DNA from: JAHEGP01 sp963751595
Lineage (GTDB): Bacteria > Pseudomonadota > Gammaproteobacteria > Pseudomonadales > JAHEGP01
Assembly (NCBI GenBank): GCA_963751595.1
Contig: CAVVVC010000009.1
Span: 1-64,000, forward strand
Reading direction: 5' to 3'
Length of the DNA: 64,000 nucleotides
Shown: positions 37,631 through 46,432 of the stretch, one piece after another
Position numbering within the stretch: the first letter of the stretch is position 1
Layout: the number at the start of each line of letters is the position of its first letter
Notes under the pieces: model-generated
Told to the model about the DNA's origin: nothing
Databases searched by the model: none
The model's input: the letters and a program-made list of their open reading frames with translations, nothing else
Program-made: the position numbers and the translations under genes

Positions 37631-38779
37631 ATGCAACGAACCGTCCTTTGCTACTTCATCAATGTCGACTGGTACTTCGCCCTGCATTGGCTGGAGCGGG
37701 CAAAGCACTGTGTAACCGCCGGGTACGAGGTGCACTTGCTGTGCCAGTTTACCGACCCGGAGGTGATGGAGCGGTTGCAGGCGGCGGGCATTCACTGTTA
37801 TCCACTTTACCTGGAGCGTCGCTCCCTCAACCCGCTGTCTTTGCTACGCAGCTATCGCGGGGCGGCAAAATTGCTCCGTGCCATCGCCCCCGACATTCTC
37901 CATTGCATTACCGTAAAGGCCAACATCATCGGTGGCATGCTGACCCGGCGGAGTCAGCTGCCCCGGGTGTTCAGCGTCACCGGTACGGGCCTCGCGTTTT
38001 CCAGCGATACCCCCAGGGCGCGGTTTGCCCGGCACGCGACCGTGGGGCTCTACAGGCTTGCGCTGGGCGGTGACCATTACCGGGTCCTGTTCGAAAACGC
38101 GAGCGACTGCCAGCGATTCATCGAGCTGGGCCTGGGCGATGCCACCCGCAACCGGGTGATTGCCGGGGCCGGTGTCGACTGCGGGCGATTCGCCTTCAGT
38201 GAGCCTGCCCCCCGGGAGCCCGGCCGCATTCTGTTCGCCGCCCGCATGCTCTGGGACAAGGGGCTGGAGGACGTCATCGCCGCCGCCCGGCTACTGCGCC
38301 AGCAGGGCCTGGACTTCCGCCTCGATGTCGCGGGCCTGATCGATACCGACACCCATACGGCCATCCCCGAGGCGACCCTGGAGGGCTGGCACCAGGCGGG
38401 CCTGATCAACTGGCTGGGCGCGGTGGAGGATATGCCGGCACTGCTGGCTGAGGCCGATGTCGTGGTCTTGCCCACCTGCTACGGTGAGGGGGTACCGCGT
38501 ATCCTGATCGAGGCCGCGGCCTGCGGCAGGCCCAGTGTGGCGACCGACGTACCAGGCTGTAACGATATCGTGATCGACGGCGAAACCGGCTATCTGGTTC
38601 CGCTCAAGTCCCCGCAGGTGCTGGCCGCAAGAATTGCCCGCCTGCTCCGGGACAGGCCCCTGCGTCTGGCGATGGGGCGCAGGGCCCGGGCTTTGGTCAG
38701 CAGCCGGTTCGAGCAGGGAATCGTCATTCGCGAGACCATGGCATGCTACCGGGAATTACTGCGCCAACAGCCGGTATAA
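37631..38779 (+). CDS. GT4 glycosyltransferase
   Basis: 382 aa, ATG start 3 bp after the preceding gene. The N-terminal acceptor-binding half reads VLCYFINVDWYFALHWLERAKHCVTAGYEVHLLCQ. The donor half contains FAARMLWDKGLEDVIAAARLL, GLINWLGAVEDMPALLAEADVVVLPTCYGEGVPRILIEAAACGRPSVATDVPGC, in which the E-x7-E motif of GT-B retaining enzymes is seen (EGVPRILIEAA). It likely adds a hexose or deoxyhexose to the growing O-chain on its lipid carrier at the cytosolic membrane face. Confidence 0.9.
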   Translation: MQRTVLCYFINVDWYFALHWLERAKHCVTAGYEVHLLCQFTDPEVMERLQAAGIHCYPLYLERRSLNPLSLLRSYRGAAKLLRAIAPDILHCITVKANIIGGMLTRRSQLPRVFSVTGTGLAFSSDTPRARFARHATVGLYRLALGGDHYRVLFENASDCQRFIELGLGDATRNRVIAGAGVDCGRFAFSEPAPREPGRILFAARMLWDKGLEDVIAAARLLRQQGLDFRLDVAGLIDTDTHTAIPEATLEGWHQAGLINWLGAVEDMPALLAEADVVVLPTCYGEGVPRILIEAAACGRPSVATDVPGCNDIVIDGETGYLVPLKSPQVLAARIARLLRDRPLRLAMGRRARALVSSRFEQGIVIRETMACYRELLRQQPV

Positions 38780-38911
38780 CTGGGCCAGAACAACGCGACA
38801 GGCGGGCGCAGTCATAGGCGCAATCGCTGGCTTGGGTTACAATGCCCGCTTTTTTCCACCCCGGCCTGGCGCGCTATCGGCTGCCGTGGGCAACAGTGCA
38901 GAACACCATCG

Positions 38912-39694
38912 ATGAACACGAAACCCTCAGCTTTGCACAGGCACTACCTGGACCTGATTCGCTATCGCTCCTACGTCGATCTGAAGAGCGAAAGCGCGCA
39001 GTCTTACCTTGGCATGCTGTGGTGGATACTCGATCCGCTGTTCTACCTCGCCATGTATTACCTGGTGTTCGGGGTCATTCTCCAGCGCGGTGGCGAGGGT
39101 TTCGTCGGTTTTCTGCTTTGTGGGCTGGTGTTCTGGCGCTGGTTCGCCAACAGCGTGCTGCGCGCCTCCAACTCGATCCAGGGCAATTCAGCGATCATCA
39201 GCCAGGTGTACCTGCCCAAGCTGATCTTCCCGATCGTGGAGACCATCAGCAATGCCTACCGGTTCGCCTTTATCCTGCTGATCTTCATGACCTTCCTGGT
39301 GATTTACCGACAGACGGTGGAGTGGGTGTGGCTCTCGGCGCTACCGGTTCTCGGGGTGCAACTGCTGCTGATATTCGGTGTCGGGATATGTCTTGCGCTG
39401 GTGGTTCCGTTCTTCCCCGACATCCGCAAGCTGATCGACAATGTGATGATGCTGTTCTTCTACATGTCCGGTATTTTCTTCGACATTCACCAGTTGGAGC
39501 CGAAGTTCCAGACCCTGCTGTTCCTCAACCCCATGGCGGTGCTGATCGACCAGTATCGCACGGTATTTTTCCGCGACCAGTTGCCGGACTTCGCCGCCCT
39601 GGGTAACGTCACCCTGGTGGGGTTGGGGCTGTGTCTGGTCGGCGTCTGGGTCGGCACCCGGCTCGACAAAACCTATCCACGGGTGATCAAGTAA
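38912..39694 (+). CDS. wzm: ABC-2 type polysaccharide exporter permease
   Basis: 260 aa with six predicted TM helices. The cytosolic N-terminus reads LHRHYLDLIRYRSYVDLKSESAQSYLGMLWWILDPLFYLAMYYLVFG, followed by SNSIQGNSAIISQVYLPKLIFPI, and FYMSGIFFDIHQLEPKFQTLLFLNPMAVLIDQYR, all typical of Wzm/KpsM-like permeases. It moves a lipid-linked polysaccharide across the inner membrane. A TACAAT at 38838-38843 may be its own -10. The ATPase gene follows 7 bp later. Confidence 0.93.
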   Translation: MNTKPSALHRHYLDLIRYRSYVDLKSESAQSYLGMLWWILDPLFYLAMYYLVFGVILQRGGEGFVGFLLCGLVFWRWFANSVLRASNSIQGNSAIISQVYLPKLIFPIVETISNAYRFAFILLIFMTFLVIYRQTVEWVWLSALPVLGVQLLLIFGVGICLALVVPFFPDIRKLIDNVMMLFFYMSGIFFDIHQLEPKFQTLLFLNPMAVLIDQYRTVFFRDQLPDFAALGNVTLVGLGLCLVGVWVGTRLDKTYPRVIK

Positions 39695-39701
39695 GCTGAC
39701 C

Positions 39702-40814
39702 ATGCCAGCCTCAACCACACCGCTTATCCGCCTGCGCAATGTCAGTTTGGAATATCGCCGGCGCAGCCTGCTGGGGGGACTCAAGCGCCACCCGGTCCTG
39801 AGCGATATCTCCCTCGATATTCGCCCCGGGGAAACCCTCGGTATTATCGGTCGCAACGGTGCCGGCAAAAGCTCGATGCTGCGCCTGCTGGCGGGGGTGA
39901 TTGACCCCGACGGCGGCGAGGTCGAGCGCGGCGACCATCGGGTGGTGTTGCTGTCCTATCAGCTCGGTTTCAACAAGCTGTTGAGTGGTCGCGACAATGC
40001 CATCTACAGCGCGCTGCTGCTGGGCATCTCCCGGGCGGAAATCGAGTCGAGAATGCCCGAGGTGATCAGCTTCGCGGGCCTGGAAGAGGCCATCGACGAC
40101 CAGTTGCTGACCTACTCCGCGGGCATGCGCGCCAGACTCGGGTTTGCCGTCGCCATCCAGTCGAATGCCCACGTCATCCTGGTAGACGAGGCGCTGGGGG
40201 TCGGCGATCACGCCTTCCGGGAAAAGTCGATGAACTACATGAAGCAGTGGATTCGCTCCAACAGAACCGTGGTGTTCGTCTCCCACGACGAAAACTCGGT
40301 GCAGACCCTGTGTGATCGGGTGGTGTGGCTGGAAGGCGGGCGGCTGGTGTGCCAGGGCTCCAGCGATGAGGTTTTCGCCCACTACCACTACTACGACCAC
40401 GTGGTGGGATTATTCGCCGGGATGATGTCGATGACCGAAGCCGAAGTGCGCGCCCACCCTGACAACAGCGACCCGATGGCGGTGGCGGGGAAGTGGAAGG
40501 CGCTGGTGCGCAGCGCCTGGCGGGATCAGGATACGCCGAGCACCCGTGGGCCGGGGGGAGTCAAGGTCTATCGACCCAAGCGAAACATGGTGCTCAGTCA
40601 TGTGGTGAAAGAAGAATGCGGCCCCAGCGCCTGGGTCGAGAGCACCCGACTCATGGCCCATGGCGATAGTGAGCAAGTGGAGCGGGCCTACGAGCAGTTC
40701 CTGGCTTTGCTCAGCCGTACCGCCAACCAGTTCAGGCTCGACGAAAATGCCCTGCGCAAAACCCCTTACTACCACGAGTTGATCGACTTGTTGCGAACCG
40801 TCAAAACCGGTTGA
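39702..40814 (+). CDS. wzt: ABC exporter ATPase for polysaccharide
   Basis: 370 aa. Walker A GRNGAGKSS (50-58), signature YSAGM, Walker B HVILVDEAL and the switch VFVSHDEN are intact. The NBD ends near 235. The C-terminal 130 residues (SMTEAEVRAHPDNSDPMAVAGKW..., VYRPKRNMVLSHVVKEECGP) do not look like the beta-sandwich carbohydrate-binding domain of O9a-type Wzt; they may recognise a different chain terminus or serve another role. Presence of Wzm/Wzt and absence of Wzx/Wzy in the window mean ABC-transporter-dependent export. Last gene of the polysaccharide locus. Confidence 0.92.
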   Translation: MPASTTPLIRLRNVSLEYRRRSLLGGLKRHPVLSDISLDIRPGETLGIIGRNGAGKSSMLRLLAGVIDPDGGEVERGDHRVVLLSYQLGFNKLLSGRDNAIYSALLLGISRAEIESRMPEVISFAGLEEAIDDQLLTYSAGMRARLGFAVAIQSNAHVILVDEALGVGDHAFREKSMNYMKQWIRSNRTVVFVSHDENSVQTLCDRVVWLEGGRLVCQGSSDEVFAHYHYYDHVVGLFAGMMSMTEAEVRAHPDNSDPMAVAGKWKALVRSAWRDQDTPSTRGPGGVKVYRPKRNMVLSHVVKEECGPSAWVESTRLMAHGDSEQVERAYEQFLALLSRTANQFRLDENALRKTPYYHELIDLLRTVKTG

Positions 40815-40904
40815 TGGCCCCGGCCAGCCAGCGACGGGGCGCTGGGGAAAATAGAAAAAACGGCGCCAACTGTGTATGCTGGCTGGCTGGAAAAAGGTGA
40901 TTGT

Positions 40905-42455
40905 ATGAGTAAAGATCGGCTGATTATCTTCGATACCACCCTGCGTGACGGGGAGCAAAGCCCCGGTGCCTCGATGACCCGGGAAGAAAAGGTACGCATT
41001 GCCAAAATGCTCGAAAAGATGCGTGTTGACGTGATAGAGGCTGGTTTTGCCATTGCCAGTCCGGGGGATTTTGCCTCGGTGAGGGCGGTGGCCGAGGCCG
41101 TGCAGGACGCCACCGTATGCAGCCTGGCGCGGACCAGTGAGAAGGATATCCTCAGTGCCGCTGAAGCGCTCAAGCCGGCGCGCTCGCGACGCATCCACAC
41201 CTTCATCGCCACCTCGCCGATCCACATGCAACACAAGCTGCGAATGGAACCGGACGCCGTGTTGGAGCGTGCAGTCGAGTCGGTGAGGCTGGCCCGGCAA
41301 CACACTGACGATGTCGAATTTTCCTGCGAAGATGCCAGTCGCTCGGAATTCGAGTTCATGTGCCGAATCATCGAAGCGGTCATCGATGCCGGCGCCAGCA
41401 CCATTAACCTTCCCGATACCGTCGGCTACGGTGAGCCGGGGGAGTACGGCGAATCCGTGGGGCGCCTGATCGAGACTATCCCCAATGCCCACAGGGCGGT
41501 ATTTTCGGTGCACTGCCACAACGATCTCGGGCTGGCGGTGGCCAACTCGCTGGCGGCGGTCATGCGCGGCGCGCGCCAGGTCGAGTGCACCATCAACGGG
41601 CTGGGTGAGCGGGCCGGCAATGCCTCCCTCGAGGAGATCGTGATGGCGGTGCGCACCCGCCAGGATGTGTTCCCGGTAGAGACTGCCATCGATGCCACCC
41701 AGATTGTACCCACATCGCGCCTGGTGTCGTCGATTACCGGTTTCCCGGTGCAGCCGAACAAGGCCATCGTCGGTGCCAACGCCTTTGCCCACGAGTCGGG
41801 TATCCACCAGGACGGCGTGCTCAAGCACCGCGAAACCTACGAAATCATGCGCGCCCAGGATGTCGGCTGGGGTGCCAATCGCCTGGTTTTGGGCAAGCAT
41901 TCCGGCCGGGCCGCGTTCAAGTCCCGGCTCGAGGAACTGGGCTTTGCGGTTGGCGCCGGAGCGCCCCTCGATGAAGCCTTTGCCCGCTTCAAGGAATTGG
42001 CGGACAAGAAGCACGAGATCTTCGATGAGGACCTCCAGGTGCTGATGAGTGACGTCTCGGACCAGCAGGCAGCGGCCAAATACGGGCTGCTGTCCCTGGA
42101 GGCGTGGTCCAGGACCGGCGACCGGCCCCGGGCCCGCTTGCGGCTGGAACTCGACGGCGAAGAGCAACAGGTAGAGGCCGAGGGCGATGGCCCCGTGGAC
42201 GCCACTTTCAAGGCGATCGAGAAGGTGGCGAACAGCCAGACCCGGCTCAAGCTCTATTCAGTCAACGCGATTACCACCGGCACCGATTCCCAGGGCGAGG
42301 TGACCGTGCGCCTGGAATCCAGCGAGGGCCGCATCGTCAACGGCCAGGGCGCGGACACCGATATTATCGTCGCCTCTGCCAAGGCCTATCTGGATGCCCT
42401 CAACCTGATTGCCGGGGGACGCTTCAAGGCCCACCCGCAGCTCGACGGTGTGTAG
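40905..42455 (+). CDS. leuA: 2-isopropylmalate synthase
   Basis: 516 aa from the ATG at 40905, chosen for the AAAGGTGA site 7 nt upstream; 11 further codons are open upstream. IIFDTTLRDGEQSPGASMTREEKVRIA has the catalytic Arg-Asp, SVHCHNDLGLAVANS the metal His pair, and INGLGERAGNASLEEIVMA follows. The C-terminal regulatory domain (about 390-516) is present, so leucine feedback is expected. It condenses acetyl-CoA with 2-oxoisovalerate. The 90 bp before it contain CCAGCCAGC and its complement GCTGGCTGG, which could pair in the leader. Confidence 0.96.
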   Translation: MSKDRLIIFDTTLRDGEQSPGASMTREEKVRIAKMLEKMRVDVIEAGFAIASPGDFASVRAVAEAVQDATVCSLARTSEKDILSAAEALKPARSRRIHTFIATSPIHMQHKLRMEPDAVLERAVESVRLARQHTDDVEFSCEDASRSEFEFMCRIIEAVIDAGASTINLPDTVGYGEPGEYGESVGRLIETIPNAHRAVFSVHCHNDLGLAVANSLAAVMRGARQVECTINGLGERAGNASLEEIVMAVRTRQDVFPVETAIDATQIVPTSRLVSSITGFPVQPNKAIVGANAFAHESGIHQDGVLKHRETYEIMRAQDVGWGANRLVLGKHSGRAAFKSRLEELGFAVGAGAPLDEAFARFKELADKKHEIFDEDLQVLMSDVSDQQAAAKYGLLSLEAWSRTGDRPRARLRLELDGEEQQVEAEGDGPVDATFKAIEKVANSQTRLKLYSVNAITTGTDSQGEVTVRLESSEGRIVNGQGADTDIIVASAKAYLDALNLIAGGRFKAHPQLDGV

Positions 42456-42467
42456 GGTCTCCGCGAC

Positions 42468-43184
42468 ATGTCCCGGCGCCTTGCCTACATGCACCAGCTC
42501 GGCATCGATGTCTACGTGCCGAGGGTCGTCCTGCCCCGGGCGCGGGCATCCGCGCTGAGTCTGCGCCCGACGGTCGCGCCTCGGCCCGCCGCTGTGGTCC
42601 CGGCGCCTGCCCCTGTCGACAGGGCCGCCCCCGGGGTTCGGCAGGGGCCCCGGATCGAACTCCCCGAGGAACGCCAGCGCTCCCAAAGACGCCCTCTTGA
42701 GCAGCCTGCCGGGAACCCCGCCGCTGCCTCTGCTGTGCGTTTCCAACTGCTACTTGTCGCGTTTGCCGAAAATGTTCTGTTCGTCTCCGATTTGAAAACC
42801 GCCCCTTTGAATCCGGGCCTTGAGGCCAGCGTGATGCAGTTTTTACGGGAGCTGATGTTTGCCCTGGGACGGGGGGCGGCGGAGGCATCGCCACCGGCTT
42901 ATTTCCAGTGGCCGCTGGTCAGTCGGCCGGGCGTGGATAACGGCGCCCAGCGGGCGCGGGAAGTACTGGCGGGTTTTCTCCAGCGCCAACTGCAGGAGTG
43001 CCGCCCGCAACATCTGGTATTGCTGGGGGAGCAGGCCTCTGCCTTTGTCCAGCCCGAGGGCGAACGCCTGGGCAGCACAGCGGTGCAGCTCTGGCGCTCG
43101 GTACCCCTGGGCAAGCTGTTTGGCGACCCCCAATCCAAGGCCCAGCTGTGGCGGACGCTGCAAGCCCTGAATGTTCGTGGCTGA
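42468..43184 (+). CDS. holD: HolD-like DNA polymerase III psi subunit (putative)
   Basis: 238 aa. The start RRLAYMHQLGIDVYVPRVVLP resembles the N-terminal RR-x3-LQQLGI peptide of E. coli HolD, which binds chi. A Pro/Ala/Arg-rich linker (about 30-85) follows, then FQLLLVAFAENVLFVSDL and HLVLLGEQASAFVQ, ending QLWRSVPLGKLFGDPQSKAQLWRTLQAL, comparable to the SWR..LG and ALW segments of HolD. It is much longer than E. coli psi (137 aa). It overlaps rimI by 14 bp, the same gene order as holD-rimI in enterics. Divergent family, so the call is moderate. Confidence 0.6.
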   Translation: MSRRLAYMHQLGIDVYVPRVVLPRARASALSLRPTVAPRPAAVVPAPAPVDRAAPGVRQGPRIELPEERQRSQRRPLEQPAGNPAAASAVRFQLLLVAFAENVLFVSDLKTAPLNPGLEASVMQFLRELMFALGRGAAEASPPAYFQWPLVSRPGVDNGAQRAREVLAGFLQRQLQECRPQHLVLLGEQASAFVQPEGERLGSTAVQLWRSVPLGKLFGDPQSKAQLWRTLQALNVRG

Positions 43185-43653
43185 GCACGCAGGCTTTGTC
43201 ATTAGCGAACTTGGCATTGAGCACCTGGGAGCCGTGGCTCGGCTGCAGCGCGGGGTGATGCCGCACCCCTGGAGCGAGCGCCAGTTTGCCACCAGCGTCG
43301 AATCGGGCCACCGTTGTCTGATTGCTCATACCCCCGGTGGAGAGCCGGTTGCGGTTGCGGTGGCGAGCAGGGTGGGGCCGGAGGCGGAATTGCTGACCCT
43401 GGCCACCGCAGGCCATTACCAGCGCCGCGGCGTGGCCCGCAGCCTGTTGGCGGTATCGTTGCACAGCCTTGCGGAGGCAGGGGCTGAAGTCTGCTTCCTT
43501 GAAGTCATGGAGGGCAATGCACCGGCGCTGGCGCTATACCAGGCGTTCGGCTTTGCCCAGGTTGGCCGCCGCCGGGGGTATTATGTCCTCGCAGGCGGCG
43601 CGGTAGATGCGCTGGTGATGCGCACTTCACTGCAACATAATAAGGATGGGTGA
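43171..43653 (+). CDS. rimI: Ribosomal protein S18 alanine N-acetyltransferase
   Basis: 160 aa GNAT protein. VMPHPWSERQFATSVE is the substrate-loop pattern of RimI; ELLTLATAGHYQRRGVARSLLAVSLHSLAEAG contains the acetyl-CoA loop QRRGVA; and CFLEVMEGNAPALALYQAFGFAQVGRRRGYY has the Asn-x-Ala-Leu and YQAFGF motifs. It acetylates the N-terminal alanine of ribosomal protein S18. Starts inside the end of the holD-like gene; the stop overlaps the next start. Confidence 0.92.
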   Translation: MFVAEHAGFVISELGIEHLGAVARLQRGVMPHPWSERQFATSVESGHRCLIAHTPGGEPVAVAVASRVGPEAELLTLATAGHYQRRGVARSLLAVSLHSLAEAGAEVCFLEVMEGNAPALALYQAFGFAQVGRRRGYYVLAGGAVDALVMRTSLQHNKDG

Positions 43654-44054
43654 TCGTGAAACTGGTTGAAACGCAATGGTGGGCGATGCCCATCGGCGAG
43701 GAATGGAGCGCCGAGCTTGATGAGGAAACCGTCATTATCACTGACGCGGATGGCGTGGGTTGCCTCGAAGTATCGGTGCTGGAGTGGGATGACGGCGAGC
43801 TGACCGGCGACGATTTGCAGATGCTGGCCCAGCAGTTGATTCCCGAGGGGGTACCCGCCAAAGCGGTCAAGTGTGGCCAGTGGCAGGGGCAGTACTTCAG
43901 CTATGTCGACCACGAGGATGCCTGTCGAGACTGGTTATTACAGGGTGGCCAGAAAGTGCTGCTGGTCAGCTATACTTGCGACCCCGAAAACCAGGGCATG
44001 GACGACGCGGCGGTGGATGCCATGCTGGCCGGGTTGGAGCTGCGCGGCGGCTGA
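43650..44054 (+). CDS. Conserved-looking hypothetical protein
   Basis: 134 aa, GTG start within GTGA overlapping rimI. Not recognised. It is acidic and soluble, with many Asp/Glu and Trp (QWWAMPIGEEWSAELDEETVIITDADGVG, EWDDGELTGDDLQMLAQQL). There is no signal peptide or membrane helix. Tight coupling with rimI suggests co-expression. A distant immunity- or chaperone-like role is possible but has no direct support. Confidence 0.75.
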   Translation: MIVKLVETQWWAMPIGEEWSAELDEETVIITDADGVGCLEVSVLEWDDGELTGDDLQMLAQQLIPEGVPAKAVKCGQWQGQYFSYVDHEDACRDWLLQGGQKVLLVSYTCDPENQGMDDAAVDAMLAGLELRGG

Positions 44055-44179
44055 ACTCGATGTGAAAACGACGCCCGGAACCCCGCCGGGCTCATTTGAT
44101 CAAAGCCGGGCCAGGGCATGGCGCAGCGCCGTCCCGCCCCGGTAGCGTTAACACAATCATCAGACCACGAAGGTAACCC

Positions 44180-44995
44180 ATGAAACTCAAGCTGTTAACC
44201 CTGATCGTCAGCATCGCATTTCTGGTGTCCTGCGCCACCAGCCCAACGGGGCGCCGGCAATTGATGCTGGTCTCCGAGGAGCAGGCTATTTCCGCTTCCC
44301 GGCAAGCCTACCTGACCCAAATGAACGAGCTCAACGCCAAGGGCAAGCTCAACACCAACCCGAATGAAGTCGCCCGGGTCGACCGGATCACCAGCCGGCT
44401 GGTGGCGCAGGCAGTGAAGATGCGCCCGGATACGGCGAACTGGGAGTGGAGTGTCGAGGTGATCGACGACCCCAAAATGGTGAACGCCTGGTGTATGGCC
44501 GGCGGACGCATGGCGGTGTATACCGGGTTGCTGCAGCAGATCGAGCCCACTGACGACGAGCTGGCCCAGGTGATGGGGCATGAGATTTCCCACGCGCTGG
44601 CAAACCATACTGCCGAGCAAATGTCGGTGGCGATGGCTACCTCCGCGGGGGTCCTGGTGGCGGGTATCATGTCGGACCGGCCGGGTATCACCATGGCGGG
44701 TGCGGCCGCGGCGGCTACCCTCGCCCTGAAATTGCCCAACAGCCGGACAGCGGAAACCGAGGCTGATCGCATGGGAATCGAGCTGGCGGCGAAAGCGGGC
44801 TACAATCCTGACGCAGCGGCCACCCTGTGGCAAAAAATGGGGGCTGTGGGTGGGGAGGGCCCTCCCCAGTTCCTGAGTACCCACCCCGCTCCGGAAAACC
44901 GCCAGCAGACCCTGAAGGCGCTGGCGCCCCAGATGATGCCCTATTACCAGCAGGCCCGGAATGCGACGCTGCCGGAGTACCCGTTGCAGCGCTGA
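44180..44995 (+). CDS. M48-family metallopeptidase lipoprotein
   Basis: 271 aa. Signal peptide with lipobox LVSCAT, and TGRRQLMLVSEEQ just after, typical of the LoiP/YcaL group. VMGHEISHALANHTAEQ carries the HExxH zinc site, and ETEADRMGIELAAKAGYNPDAAATLWQKM the third ligand Glu. STHPAPENRQQTL is the conserved C-terminal motif. It likely degrades or refolds misfolded outer-membrane proteins from the periplasmic face. Its own promoter is expected, as 125 bp separate it from the previous gene. Confidence 0.93.
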   Translation: MKLKLLTLIVSIAFLVSCATSPTGRRQLMLVSEEQAISASRQAYLTQMNELNAKGKLNTNPNEVARVDRITSRLVAQAVKMRPDTANWEWSVEVIDDPKMVNAWCMAGGRMAVYTGLLQQIEPTDDELAQVMGHEISHALANHTAEQMSVAMATSAGVLVAGIMSDRPGITMAGAAAAATLALKLPNSRTAETEADRMGIELAAKAGYNPDAAATLWQKMGAVGGEGPPQFLSTHPAPENRQQTLKALAPQMMPYYQQARNATLPEYPLQR

Positions 44996-45049
44996 CGTCC
45001 AGGGTCCGGCGTTTAACGTCGCCGGCCACAAATCCCGGCGCGAGCTTCC

Positions 45050-45754
45050 CTAGCCGGTTACCCGCACCCGTTTGCCACCCGCGACCTTCGGGGCCTGCCT
45101 GGCGAGCTGGCGTCGTGCCATGCTGGTGTCGATCATATTCTTCAGCGCGATCAACAGGCCGGTAAAGATAAAGGCGCCGGGTGGCAGCACCGCCAGCAAA
45201 AAGCCGGGATAATTATCGAATACAGTAATCTGCCACTGCGCCGCTGCCGGCCCCAGCAACAGGTCCATATCGGCAAACAGGGTGCCGGCACCCACGATTT
45301 CCCGCACGGCCCCGAGCACCACCAGCACACAGGCAAACCCCAGCCCCATGACAAAACCGTCGTACATCGACGGCAGCACCTTGTTTCTGCTGGCAAAGCC
45401 ATCGGCCCGTCCGAGAATGGCGCAATTGGTGATGATCAGGGGGATAAAAATGCCCAGGATCTCGTAAAGCTCGTAGGTATAGGCGCGCATCAGTAACTCG
45501 ATGCAGGTGACCAGCGACGCGATAATCATCACGAAGGCGGGGAGGCGAATGGCGTCGGCGGTGAAATTACGGATCAGGGAAACTGCGGTGTTGGAGCAAA
45601 GCAGCACCATCATCGTCGCCAGGCCCAGCCCCAGGGCATTGACCACCGAGCCGGTTACCGCCAGCAGGGGGCAGAGCCCCAATAACTGCACCAGCGCCGG
45701 GTTGTTCTTCCACAGACCGTTGATCGAAAGCTCGCGGTAACGGGGTTCAGCCAT
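45050..45754 (-). CDS. rnfE: Electron transport complex subunit RnfE
   Basis: 234 aa from the ATG at 45754, overlapping rnfG by 8 bp; a longer frame upstream is the shadow of rnfG. LWKNNPALVQLLGLCPLLAVTGSVVNALGLGLAT starts six membrane helices; ELYEILGIFIPLIITNCAILGRADGFASRN carries the Fe-S/membrane cysteine shared with RnfA. Part of the ion-pumping ferredoxin:NAD+ oxidoreductase complex. Last gene of the rnf operon. Confidence 0.95.
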   Translation of the reverse strand: MAEPRYRELSINGLWKNNPALVQLLGLCPLLAVTGSVVNALGLGLATMMVLLCSNTAVSLIRNFTADAIRLPAFVMIIASLVTCIELLMRAYTYELYEILGIFIPLIITNCAILGRADGFASRNKVLPSMYDGFVMGLGFACVLVVLGAVREIVGAGTLFADMDLLLGPAAAQWQITVFDNYPGFLLAVLPPGAFIFTGLLIALKNMIDTSMARRQLARQAPKVAGGKRVRVTG

Positions 45755-46421
45755 TGTTGCTTCCCTTGTTCTCTTCAGCTTCAGTTGCACCCGCCGGGGG
45801 TTTGGGTTGCAACAGCGCTTTACGGTTCTCGGCGAAATACTGCAAACTCTGATACACCGCCCGGGTGACTGCCCGGGGAGTGATGGTCGCCCCGGTAAAC
45901 TGGTCAAACTCACCCCGGTCCTTCTTCACTTTCCAGCGCTCCGGTGGCGGGTTGCCCAGTGACTTGCCATTGAAGCCCAGCACCCAGTCCGACTTCTTCA
46001 GGTCGACCTTGTCGCCCAGGCCAGGCGTCTCATTGTGCGCCACCACCCGCACCCCGGCAATGGTGCCGTCGGCATTGACCCCGGTAATCAGCTTGAGTGC
46101 GCCACTGTAACCGTCGGGGGCCACTGCGGGAATAATCACCGCGACGACTTCACCCTGTTGCCGGGCAACGTGGATCTGTTGAGGCTGGGGCAAGGCCAGT
46201 AGCTCGCTATCGGCGACCGGTACCACATCATCCAGGATCGAATTGTCATGGCGGGAGTCGGGCACGATTTCAACGAGCGCCTTGGCTCGAGCCGCCCGCT
46301 CCTGCACGGCGATGGCGTCCCGGGTGCCCAGGTAGGTCGCCGCGATCGCGGCGGTGGTCACGATGGCAAACAGGCCGAGTACCAGGCTGTTTTTCGACAT
46401 GGCGAGACCGAGAATATGCAT
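45747..46421 (-). CDS. rnfG: Electron transport complex subunit RnfG
   Basis: 224 aa. One N-terminal TM (LVLGLFAIVTTAAIAATYLGT) then a periplasmic FMN domain with EFDQFTGATITPRAVTRAV; the Thr of TGAT is the site of covalent FMN attachment. Two starts are possible (46421 or 46400) and neither has a strong Shine-Dalgarno. Overlaps rnfE by 8 bp and lies 11 bp after rnfD. In the Rnf complex it passes electrons between RnfD and the membrane cysteines. Confidence 0.94.
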   Translation of the reverse strand: MHILGLAMSKNSLVLGLFAIVTTAAIAATYLGTRDAIAVQERAARAKALVEIVPDSRHDNSILDDVVPVADSELLALPQPQQIHVARQQGEVVAVIIPAVAPDGYSGALKLITGVNADGTIAGVRVVAHNETPGLGDKVDLKKSDWVLGFNGKSLGNPPPERWKVKKDRGEFDQFTGATITPRAVTRAVYQSLQYFAENRKALLQPKPPAGATEAEENKGSNNG

Positions 46422-46432
46422 TCACTGGTGCC

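Noticed and set aside
15769..40814. Wzx/Wzy-dependent O-antigen system
   Set aside because: No flippase with 12 TM helices or Wzy polymerase was seen; the Wzm/Wzt pair indicates the ABC-transporter route.
40823..40886. Leucine attenuator before leuA
   Set aside because: CCAGCCAGC/GCTGGCTGG can pair, but there is no Leu-codon-rich leader peptide and no T run, so attenuation is not supported.
40410..42167. 585-codon antisense frame across wzt and leuA
   Set aside because: The plus strand has two complete, motif-rich proteins here; the antisense product is low-complexity and has no start signal.
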